Positions 1 through 6,107 of a stretch of 12,317 bases of DNA are shown piece by piece; position 1 is the stretch's first letter, and every line of letters starts with the position of its first letter. The stretch lies in NCBI GenBank assembly GCA_014378155.1, contig JACMOF010000326.1:1-12317 (forward strand). The letters are read 5' to 3'. This stretch comes from Caulobacter sp. Its GTDB lineage: Bacteria > Pseudomonadota > Alphaproteobacteria > Caulobacterales > Caulobacteraceae. Made by a program: the position numbers and the translations under genes. The notes beneath the pieces are model-generated. The model was not told the DNA's origin. It did not search any database and was given only the letters and a program-made list of their open reading frames with translations.

Positions 1-34
1 CGACCTTCGCTCCGACGACAGCCTGCCCCGAAAA

Positions 35-1303
35 ATGCTTCGCTACGCCCTAGCCGGGGTCGGCCCTATAGGCGTGGCCGGCGCCCAGTTCCTGATGTCC
101 GTGCAGCTTCTGCACAGCCTGCCCCCGCTCGCCTTCGGCGCATTCTCCTTCCTTCTCGTGGCGAGCCAGTTCAGCACGGGCATATGGACCGCCCTGTTTT
201 TCGCCCCGATGCCGATCCTGCTGTCGACAGCGGACACGGACCTGCGCGCGGCGCGTCAGCGCAGCCTCATGGCGGCGAATCTGGCGGGGGCGCTCGCCGC
301 CGGCCCGGTGTTCGCCGCGGTCGCCTTTGTTTTCCACGCGCCGTGGCCCGCGGCCCTGGCCTTCGGCGCCTTCGGCGCCGCCAACCTGATGCGCTGGTTC
401 GGTCGGGCGTACGCCTACGCCGCTGGCGCGGCCTGGCGCACCATGGCGTCGGACGTCCTGTTCGCCTTGGCGCTGCTCGCGGGGGTAGCGATCGCCCTGC
501 TTCAGCCGTCCGTTTCTCTGGTCACGCCCTACTCGGCCCTGCTCGCGGCCGCGGTCCTCGGTCTCGCGCCCTTCGGCGGCGCCTTTCTGAGACGCCAGTT
601 TCTCGAGATCGCCCCAAGGGACCTGCGGGGCTATGGCACGATCTGGCTCGGCCACGCCCGCTGGTCCTTGAGCGGCGTGCTCACGACCGAGGCGACCGGC
701 AACGCCCACGCCTATATCGTGACCCTGCTGCGGGGCGCCAACGCCTTCGCCCCCCTGGCCGCAAGCGCTCTTCTGATGCGCCCCGTGAGCGTGGCCTCCA
801 ACGCGCTCACGGATTTTGAGCGGCCGCAGCTGGCGCGGCTGTTGGCCGCCGGACGTTTTCAGGAGGCAGACCGCGCCATTCTGTTCTTCCGGCTGATGCT
901 GCTCATGGCCTGGGTCGGCACGGTCGGGCTGGCCGCCCTGCTGATGCGGTTTGCGCCGCAGGCGCTCTTTCCCCCTCAGTATGACCGTCCTCAATTGGCG
1001 CTGGGCGCCTGGTTGTGGCTGGCCGTCGCCTTCGTGCGGCTTCTGCGCACGCCCGAAAGCGTGCTGCTGCAGGCGAGCGGCCAGTTCCGGGCCCTCGCCC
1101 ACGCCAGCCTGATTTCCTGCGGCGTGTCCGTCGCCGCCGTGACGGTGTTGCTTGTGACCGCAGGACCGGTCTGGTCGATCGTCGGTGTGCTGGCGGGCGA
1201 GATCGTCTTCGCTGTCTGGACCCGCCGCCAGAAGACGCAATGGATGGCGACCCAGCTGGCTCTGGGCTCTGGCCATAGCCTTCCGCCGCCCGCCCCGCGC
1301 TAG
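35..1303 (+). CDS. Wzx/MATE-like polysaccharide membrane transporter (putative flippase)
   Basis: This 422-residue protein is almost entirely hydrophobic, with roughly ten or more membrane segments spread along its length, for example about residues 5-25, 34-55, 82-103, 139-158, 163-183, 350-372 and 378-395, and short basic loops such as FLRRQF and RRQKTQW. Length, topology and position in a polysaccharide locus fit the MATE/MVF-type lipid-linked oligosaccharide flippases (Wzx), which move finished repeat units across the inner membrane. No diagnostic motif was recognised, so the role rests on topology and context. The ATG at 35 has no clear Shine-Dalgarno sequence, and the frame is open upstream to base 2, so the true start may lie before the window. 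The gene ends with TAG and faces the acyltransferase gene, whose stop is 5 nt away. It could also be another polytopic protein of the pathway. Confidence 0.65.
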   Translation: MLRYALAGVGPIGVAGAQFLMSVQLLHSLPPLAFGAFSFLLVASQFSTGIWTALFFAPMPILLSTADTDLRAARQRSLMAANLAGALAAGPVFAAVAFVFHAPWPAALAFGAFGAANLMRWFGRAYAYAAGAAWRTMASDVLFALALLAGVAIALLQPSVSLVTPYSALLAAAVLGLAPFGGAFLRRQFLEIAPRDLRGYGTIWLGHARWSLSGVLTTEATGNAHAYIVTLLRGANAFAPLAASALLMRPVSVASNALTDFERPQLARLLAAGRFQEADRAILFFRLMLLMAWVGTVGLAALLMRFAPQALFPPQYDRPQLALGAWLWLAVAFVRLLRTPESVLLQASGQFRALAHASLISCGVSVAAVTVLLVTAGPVWSIVGVLAGEIVFAVWTRRQKTQWMATQLALGSGHSLPPPAPR

Positions 1304-1308
1304 CCTTG

Positions 1309-2376
1309 TCAGGCCCCCGGAGGCGTTCCGACTTGGGGCTTTGGACCGTGGAGCGGCGCCAGGGCGGCGGTCATCGGCGTTTCGATAAGGCGATGAACGG
1401 TGAGGCCGACGCCGACGCCAGAGGCTGCGGCTACCACGGCGGGCCAGAGCGCAGGCAGGTTCAACCCTTCCGGAACGAATTTCCTGACGAGAACGTAGGT
1501 CAGACCGACGGCGAACATGTGGAACAGGTAGATGGCGTAACTGGCGTCTCCGAGGTAGGCCAGAACGGGCGGCGCCGCGCGGGTCCAGGCCTCGGGCGCC
1601 CGGGACAGGCAAAGGACAATGAGCGCGCATGTCCCCACCAGCCAGAACTCCGTCATCAGCCGGGTCTCGACGGCGACGTAGATCACCGCCATCGCGCCCA
1701 GCGAGACCGCCGAGACGCCCAGTCCCGCCATGGCGAGGGGGACCGGAAGGGAGGGCGCGTCGGGACGGGCCAACACGGCGATCCAGACGCCCGCGACGAA
1801 GGCGATCATCACGATACGCGTATAGAACTGCGCCGGCGCCCATGGAAAGTCGAACACCAGACCGAGGCCGACCAAGGCGCCGAAAACGACCGTCAGGGCG
1901 ACGGCCCGGCTCCAGGCCCCAAATGCGGCGAGACAGGCGAAGACGACATAGAAAAATATCTCGTAGTTCAGTGTCCAGCCGAGCTTGAGGAAGGGCGTGA
2001 TTTGGCCTGACGATCCGGGTTCGTACATCGGCACGAACAACAGCGACGACACGATGTGCCGAAGGTCGATGAGCGTGTCCTTGAAGGCCCACGGGATAGC
2101 CAGGGCCGCCAGCGCTGCGACGGCCGTGGCGACGTAGTAGAGGGGCGCCACCCGAAGAAGGCGGCGGCGCATGAACCGGACCGGATCGAACCCGCCCTGG
2201 CCGGTGGTGACCACCATGATGTAGCCGCTGATGACGAAGAACAGGGTCACGCCGAACCGTCCCCCCAGATGGGCCGCGCCGTGCGCCGCCGGAGAGGGAT
2301 GAACAATCGCGTGCGTGACCACCACCATGACGGCCGCGATGGCCCGGGCCCATTGAAGGCCGATCAACTTCTTCAT
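1309..2376 (-). CDS. Acyltransferase 3 family membrane protein (ExoZ/OafA-like)
   Basis: This 355-residue integral membrane protein opens with features typical of acyltransferase family 3: LQWARAIAAVMVVVTH at residues 7-22, with the conserved Arg11 and His22, then GGRFGVTLFFVISGYIM at 38-54. About ten hydrophobic segments follow, and the length is usual for the family. Relatives such as ExoZ and OafA move acetyl or other acyl groups from cytoplasmic donors onto sugars of exopolysaccharide, O-antigen or capsule units. Which acyl group and which sugar cannot be read from the sequence. Its ATG overlaps the stop of the upstream pssE-like gene as ATGA, and no clear Shine-Dalgarno sequence precedes it, so translation is probably coupled to pssE. 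It is the last gene of the minus-strand run. Family is confident; target is inferred. Confidence 0.9.
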   Translation of the reverse strand: MKKLIGLQWARAIAAVMVVVTHAIVHPSPAAHGAAHLGGRFGVTLFFVISGYIMVVTTGQGGFDPVRFMRRRLLRVAPLYYVATAVAALAALAIPWAFKDTLIDLRHIVSSLLFVPMYEPGSSGQITPFLKLGWTLNYEIFFYVVFACLAAFGAWSRAVALTVVFGALVGLGLVFDFPWAPAQFYTRIVMIAFVAGVWIAVLARPDAPSLPVPLAMAGLGVSAVSLGAMAVIYVAVETRLMTEFWLVGTCALIVLCLSRAPEAWTRAAPPVLAYLGDASYAIYLFHMFAVGLTYVLVRKFVPEGLNLPALWPAVVAAASGVGVGLTVHRLIETPMTAALAPLHGPKPQVGTPPGA

Positions 2377-2867
2377 TCACGACCGGAGCGCGTGGAGTCC
2401 AGATAGGCGCGCAGCCTGTCGGTGAACGCCGGTGAGGCATGGGCGGTGATTCCGCTCGGTCGGCTCAGGTTCCTGAACTGCGACAACCGGTCGGTCAACG
2501 CGCCGACATCGGCGGCGACATGGACGCCCGGCGTGTCGGCGAAGCGGCGCGCGGTCGCGGCTTGGTGGCCGTTGCGATGTTCGCCACGGCCGAAATCCCG
2601 CGGCATCACGATAATGGGTTTGCCGTATTCCATCGCCGTCAGGATCGACCCCATGCCCGCGTGGCTGATGTGAAGGTCGGCGCGCTTCTGTAAATCCAGA
2701 AATGCGCCCTGATCGAGGAAGGCGAAGGCCTTGAGCGTATGCGGTCGATAGGTCGACGGGCCGATCTGGGCGATCACCTCGATCCTGGGATGGACGAGGG
2801 CCCAGTCGTCCACCGCCCGGACCAGACGATCAAAGGGCAGTTGGGTGCCGACCGACAGCAGGATCAA
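2373..2867 (-). CDS. pssE: PssE-like catalytic subunit of split glycosyltransferase (GT28 C-terminal/Alg13 type)
   Basis: From a TTG start at 2867 the product has 164 residues and begins (M)ILLSVGTQLPFDRLVRAVD, the usual N-terminus of PssE/EpsF/Alg13-like proteins. The donor-binding part is clear: HISHAGMGSILTAMEYGKP at about residues 66-84, then IIVMPRDFGRGEHRNGHQ at 85-102. In this family the protein supplies the nucleotide-sugar-binding half of a two-protein glycosyltransferase, and a PssD/Alg14-like partner anchors it at the membrane. Characterised relatives transfer glucuronic acid or galactose. The open frame runs on to 3143, but that extension lies over pssD in another frame and reads as low-complexity Arg/Gly-rich sequence. 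The TTG overlaps the pssD stop as TTGA, and the gene's own TGA overlaps the next ATG as ATGA. No in-frame ATG lies near the conserved N-terminus, so TTG is the best start. Confidence 0.88.
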   Translation of the reverse strand: MILLSVGTQLPFDRLVRAVDDWALVHPRIEVIAQIGPSTYRPHTLKAFAFLDQGAFLDLQKRADLHISHAGMGSILTAMEYGKPIIVMPRDFGRGEHRNGHQAATARRFADTPGVHVAADVGALTDRLSQFRNLSRPSGITAHASPAFTDRLRAYLDSTRSGRE

Positions 2868-3319
2868 AGGACGGCACCGAAATAGTCTATTCCCTTGGCC
2901 GCATCGGCGAGATGCGCCCACTGGGTCAGTCGCAGATCGGCCTTGCCCTCCACCAGTCGGGCGGAAAGCGAGACCTTCTCGGAGTTGGCGACGCTGTCGA
3001 TCCAGACCGTGCGCGCGCCCAGAAGGATCTTGCCCAGCCACAAGGCGACGACGCCCGGCGCCGCCCCCGTCGTGACGATGATGTCCGGACGGAATCTGAT
3101 CAGGACGACCATCATCTGCGCCATCATGGGCGGCAGGCGCCACGGACTGCTTTGGGACGCGTCCCAGACGACGGCCACCGAGCGCCGGCCCATCGGGGCC
3201 CTGCCCCCGGCAACCGTGGTCACGAATTTGACGTCCATGCCCTCGAAGGCCGGGACCAGCCTGGCCAGCTGAACCCAGTGTCCGCCGGCGGACGCCACAA
3301 GCAAGACGCGATCCGCCAT
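2864..3319 (-). CDS. pssD: PssD-like membrane-anchoring subunit of split glycosyltransferase (Alg14 type)
   Basis: The 151-residue product begins MADRVLLVASAGGHWVQLAR. The GGH-x-x-QL motif near the N-terminus and VTTGAAPGVVALWLGKILLG at about 82-101 are hallmarks of PssD/EpsE/Alg14-like proteins, as is WIDSVANSEKVSLSARLV at 106-123. These proteins recruit the PssE/Alg13 half to the membrane and help bind the lipid-linked acceptor. Hydrophobic patches around 64-100 fit membrane association. An in-frame ATG at 3394 would add 25 residues rich in Pro and Arg with no family resemblance. The ATG at 3319 has AAAGGA just upstream and gives the usual family length, so I chose it. The gene is followed directly by its pssE partner through a TTGA overlap, the usual arrangement. 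The sugar donor is unknown; glucuronic acid is a reasonable guess. Confidence 0.88.
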   Translation of the reverse strand: MADRVLLVASAGGHWVQLARLVPAFEGMDVKFVTTVAGGRAPMGRRSVAVVWDASQSSPWRLPPMMAQMMVVLIRFRPDIIVTTGAAPGVVALWLGKILLGARTVWIDSVANSEKVSLSARLVEGKADLRLTQWAHLADAAKGIDYFGAVL

Positions 3320-3323
3320 CCCG

Positions 3324-3329
3324 TCCTTT
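3324..3329 (-). promoter_or_regulatory. Ribosome binding site of pssD-like gene
   Basis: AAAGGA on the minus strand lies 4 nt before the ATG at 3319. It supports this start over the in-frame ATG at 3394, before which no comparable site was seen. Confidence 0.6.
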
Positions 3330-3332
3330 CCA

Positions 3333-3348
3333 GTCGCCGCAGGGCGAC
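3333..3348 (-). other. Short GC-rich hairpin ahead of pssD ribosome binding site
   Basis: GTCGCC and GGCGAC form a perfect 6-bp stem around a 4-nt loop. It ends 3 nt before the AAAGGA ribosome binding site of the pssD-like gene in the minus-strand transcript. It has no U-run, so it is not a classical terminator. It could affect initiation or the 5' end of the mRNA, but a stem this short can arise by chance in GC-rich DNA. Confidence 0.35.
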
Positions 3349-3465
3349 GCTCCGTGAGGCCGGACCCTGCCGGACTGTGAAGGTCATGGTTCATATCTGC
3401 CTATGTGTTGCTCACCAAGGCTATAGCGTGCGTGTGTTGAGAATGGATTTCGATGCCAAACGCGA

Positions 3466-5889
3466 TTATTTTTCCGCCAGTCCGAAACATTCGGACGTCC
3501 GCCGGAACAGATAGGGCGAAGGCGTGCAATCCGAGGGTTGCCCATAGCGCCAACCGGAGCCCTTGAATCCCAGGTAGACCCGCCCGAAGACGTCCTTGTC
3601 GGCGTCCATGGACACCACCTGATCCAGGGTCCCGACGGGAAATTGTCCGATCCGGGTCCAGCTCCTGGCGTCATCAACGGATCTCCAGACGCCGTAGACC
3701 CCTTGCAGGCGTCCCGCGATATAGAGGGCCGGATAGGCCGCGCCCGGCGCCGCCTTGCCGAACGCCACGTCCTGGACCCCCGAGACGCCCGCCAGGACGG
3801 TCCAGTTCCGCCCGCCGTCCACGCTACGCCGCAGATCGGTATCGACGCCGACGCCGTCCAGGCCCGTGGTGAAAAACAGATGACCGGCCTGACCCGGGAC
3901 CGCGCGCAGCTTGGCGCTCCCGCGACTGTGGGGGGCGATTTCGCCCGTCCAGGCCCGGGTCCAGGTCGCTGCGCCGTCGCGCGTGACCCACAGACCGGCC
4001 AGGGCCGCGTTGGCCCCGTCCCCCGAGTGATAAAGGTAGAACACCCCCGGGAGAACCCGGTCGGCGGCCACGGTTCGCCGGTTATCGTAGTAGTGGGCGT
4101 AGGAGCCTGTGAACGGCAGAACCTCTCCCGTCAGCGCCACCCGCGTCCAGCTCGCCCCGCGGTCGCGGGTGAAAAAGGGCGAACGGTTGTTAGCCGGCAC
4201 CCAGACGATGTTGTTGACGTCGTTGGCCGAGACGGCGATCGCGCCATAGGACATGCGCCAGGGATCAGAAGCCTCGGTGCCGGGCGGTTGGGGAAGCCGC
4301 GCGAATTTCGACCAGGTTCTCCCGGCGTCGGTGCTGAAGCCCGCCAGCACCGAATCGCCGTCCTGCGCGCAGCATTTCAGCGTGTCGGAGGCGTTGGTGA
4401 CGAGAAAGGACGGGTCGATCGCGCTCCAGTCGACCTGCTGGACGGCGATGAGCACCCGGGGTCGGGGGCCGTATCCGGTCGAGTATCGCCGCAGGTCCTC
4501 CCTGCGGTGGACGCCGAAGTCCCAGGCGGCGAACAGCGGGGCCTGGCCGGGCGGCGCGACGACGTCATTGGCGACCAGTTCTTCGATGCCGCGGACCTGA
4601 CTCGTCCAGACGGCCGTCCCACCAGCGTCCCCGACATCGGCGAAATACACGCCGCTGCCGGCGGCGTTCCACAGCCGGTTCGGCACGACAGGATCGAACA
4701 CGACGGCGCCGGTGGGGAAGTAGGCCTTGTCCACGACCTTGAGCCAGCCAGGCTCGTTGTCTCCGACGACCGCGCGGCTGGTCACGCGGGACCAATGCGC
4801 TCCCGCATCTGCGCTGTGGTAGCCGCGCCCCCCCTCGTCGAAGACATAGACTTCGCCGCTTACGGGATTGATGGCGACCGTCCCGAATCGCCTCGGCCGT
4901 ATGCCGGGGTTCTGCGTCAGGTCGCTCCACTGACCCCCGGAGAACCGCCAGACCTTCTGGCCCTCCTCGTCGACGCCATAGAAGGCGCCGTTGGCGGAGA
5001 ACGCGCCCTGGCGCAAGCGCAAGGGGCCCGCGGCCCGACCCCCGCCCGGGTCAGAGAACGACCGGCCCGCATCCAAAGACACCAACATTCGCGATCCCGA
5101 GGCCATCGCCCAGACCTGGCCGCCGTCCGGGGTGAACCAGACGATGATCCCGGGCGCCGCGCGGGACGGCGGCGCGCCGGCCTTGCCGTGGGGGTTCGGG
5201 ACGGAGGCGACCCGGGACCACCGGGTCCCGCCGTCGTCCGAACGCCAGAGCCCGTCGCCGGGGGTGCCGTAAATCACCAGATCGGGATTGTCGGGGTGCA
5301 CGGCGACGTGGGGGCCGGAATGACGGAAGGGACTGTTGGCGTCGACCTCGCTGTGCGGCATGGCCGTCTTCACGAAACGGGCGCCGCCATCCTCGGACCG
5401 GAACAGGTCTCCGGCCATGGCGAGATAGATCCGGCGCGGGTCGGACGGCGCGACGACGACCTCGTAGACGCCCGTGTTCAACCGCATGGGCTCCCGATCG
5501 GCGAGCGGCATGCTGGCGGTGGTCACCAGATCGACCCAGCGGTCCTGGCGGGCGTCCCAGAGGTAGGCGCCGTAGACATCCGAACGGGCGACGCGCGTCG
5601 CGCCGGACAAGTCCACGCTGTACCCGGTCACGAACCCCCCGCCCCCGATGGCCACGGGCCGCCATTCGTAGGCGCCGGCGTCCCAAGCGCCGACCGCCGC
5701 CGCCCGGTCGGGCACCCTGGCCTCGCCCGCAGGATCCAGACCAATGGCGATGGCGGCACCGACCCCGGCCGACAGGACCGCAGCGCCCAGGCCAAAGGCG
5801 ACGGCGCCGGACCTGAGCCGTCGCGACGTTAAAGCGGTCGAGCCTGATTGCCCATTATGTTGCGGCGCGGTACGAGATCGGTTAGCCAT
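3466..5889 (-). CDS. Membrane-anchored GH74-like/BNR beta-propeller protein
   Basis: From the ATG at 5889 the product has 807 residues. A basic stretch (SRRLR, 22-26) precedes one hydrophobic segment at about 27-51, a membrane anchor or signal peptide that would place the rest outside the cytoplasm. The body has nine Asp-box (BNR) motifs of the S-x-D-x-G-x-x-W type, near 163, 215, 269, 357, 517, 572, 634, 687 and 735. The order fits GH74 xyloglucanases as I know them: YEWRPVAIGGGGFVTG at 74-89, ARSDVYGAYLW at 101-111 (catalytic Asp would be Asp104), GIEELVANDVVAPPG at 434-448, WDFGVHRREDL at 456-466 (second catalytic Asp would be Asp457), and closing DKDVFGRVYLGFKGSGWRYG at 764-783. It may hydrolyse a beta-glucan-like backbone, perhaps the EPS made by this locus, but substrate and activity are inferred. 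The frame is open upstream to 6138, yet that stretch has low GC at third positions and resembles leader. A non-catalytic binding propeller is the alternative. Confidence 0.8.
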   Translation of the reverse strand: MANRSRTAPQHNGQSGSTALTSRRLRSGAVAFGLGAAVLSAGVGAAIAIGLDPAGEARVPDRAAAVGAWDAGAYEWRPVAIGGGGFVTGYSVDLSGATRVARSDVYGAYLWDARQDRWVDLVTTASMPLADREPMRLNTGVYEVVVAPSDPRRIYLAMAGDLFRSEDGGARFVKTAMPHSEVDANSPFRHSGPHVAVHPDNPDLVIYGTPGDGLWRSDDGGTRWSRVASVPNPHGKAGAPPSRAAPGIIVWFTPDGGQVWAMASGSRMLVSLDAGRSFSDPGGGRAAGPLRLRQGAFSANGAFYGVDEEGQKVWRFSGGQWSDLTQNPGIRPRRFGTVAINPVSGEVYVFDEGGRGYHSADAGAHWSRVTSRAVVGDNEPGWLKVVDKAYFPTGAVVFDPVVPNRLWNAAGSGVYFADVGDAGGTAVWTSQVRGIEELVANDVVAPPGQAPLFAAWDFGVHRREDLRRYSTGYGPRPRVLIAVQQVDWSAIDPSFLVTNASDTLKCCAQDGDSVLAGFSTDAGRTWSKFARLPQPPGTEASDPWRMSYGAIAVSANDVNNIVWVPANNRSPFFTRDRGASWTRVALTGEVLPFTGSYAHYYDNRRTVAADRVLPGVFYLYHSGDGANAALAGLWVTRDGAATWTRAWTGEIAPHSRGSAKLRAVPGQAGHLFFTTGLDGVGVDTDLRRSVDGGRNWTVLAGVSGVQDVAFGKAAPGAAYPALYIAGRLQGVYGVWRSVDDARSWTRIGQFPVGTLDQVVSMDADKDVFGRVYLGFKGSGWRYGQPSDCTPSPYLFRRTSECFGLAEK

Positions 5890-6107
5890 GATGCTCTTGA
5901 TACGATCGACTATTTCAGAACAGGAACTGTTTTCTAATGGTTCTTGGTCAAGCATCCGGCATGACATATGCAACAACACTTCCGAGGTGGGCCGTGCCCG
6001 CTGAAAATGACACACGCTGATCCTGCGACCGCCTGTTTCCGACGTGACGCCTTCCCCGCCTTGAGTTTTGCAATCCCGGCCCCGGCCAACGCCCTGATGA
6101 CGGTTCA
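5890..6107. promoter_or_regulatory. Divergent intergenic region between GH74-like gene and wzc-like gene
   Basis: This 218-nt stretch separates two divergent genes and is AT-richer than the coding DNA, mainly at about 5890-5985. Promoters for both the minus-strand run and the wzc-like gene are expected here, but I see no convincing -35/-10 pair. It contains the imperfect dyad at 5919-5931. Open frames crossing it have codon use unlike the flanking genes. Confidence 0.5.
5919..5931. repeat. Short inverted repeat AACAG-GAA-CTGTT (possible operator)
   Basis: AACAG and CTGTT form 5-nt arms around a 3-nt spacer, 30-42 nt before the start of the GH74-like gene. With one mismatch or bulge the arms extend into AG(A)A on either side. 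Size and place fit a regulator's binding site, but the arms are short and no regulator gene is in the window. Confidence 0.25.

Larger units (their letters stand above)
3320..3465 (-). other. Intergenic region between the GH74-like gene and pssD
   Basis: This 146-nt gap is AT-richer in its gene-5-proximal half (about 3395-3465) than its neighbours. On the minus strand TTGGTG and TATGAA stand 17 nt apart (about 3418 down to 3390) and could be a weak promoter for pssD, but the match to consensus is poor. A 7-bp direct repeat (GCCGGAC twice, 3 nt apart on the plus strand) lies near 3360. There is no clear rho-independent terminator, so read-through from the upstream gene is possible. Confidence 0.35.

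Noticed and set aside
1304..1345. Shared bidirectional terminator between the convergent genes
   Set aside because: Only 5 nt separate the stops, and no convincing stem with a T-run was found around them.
1306..2010. Plus-strand open frame of 234 codons opposite the acyltransferase gene
   Set aside because: It is charged, Gly/Arg/Asp-rich sequence with no hydrophobic core. The minus strand carries a clear acyltransferase-3 protein.
50..2440. Minus-strand open frame of 796 codons
   Set aside because: It runs antisense to the flippase-like gene and out of frame over the acyltransferase gene. The translation is Arg/Gly/His/Gln-rich with no recognisable domain, the usual shadow of GC-rich coding DNA.
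3390..3423. Promoter TTGGTG-17-TATGAA upstream of pssD
   Set aside because: Only about half the consensus bases match and the alphaproteobacterial consensus differs. I mention it in the intergenic entry but do not claim it as a promoter.
3538..5832. Plus-strand open frame of 764 codons opposite the GH74-like gene
   Set aside because: It is a Gly/Arg/Pro/Asp-rich translation without motifs. The opposite strand encodes a coherent protein with repeated Asp-box motifs, so this is a shadow.
5919..5945. Possible alphaproteobacterial LexA box (GTTC-N7-GTTC) near the dyad
   Set aside because: Read on the minus strand, the GTTC copies are only 2 nt apart, not 7, so the spacing does not fit.
5744..6004. 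Small plus-strand open frame of 86 codons covering the GH74-like gene start and the divergent region
   Set aside because: No good ribosome binding site, no motif, and it is antisense to the signal/anchor segment of the GH74-like protein.
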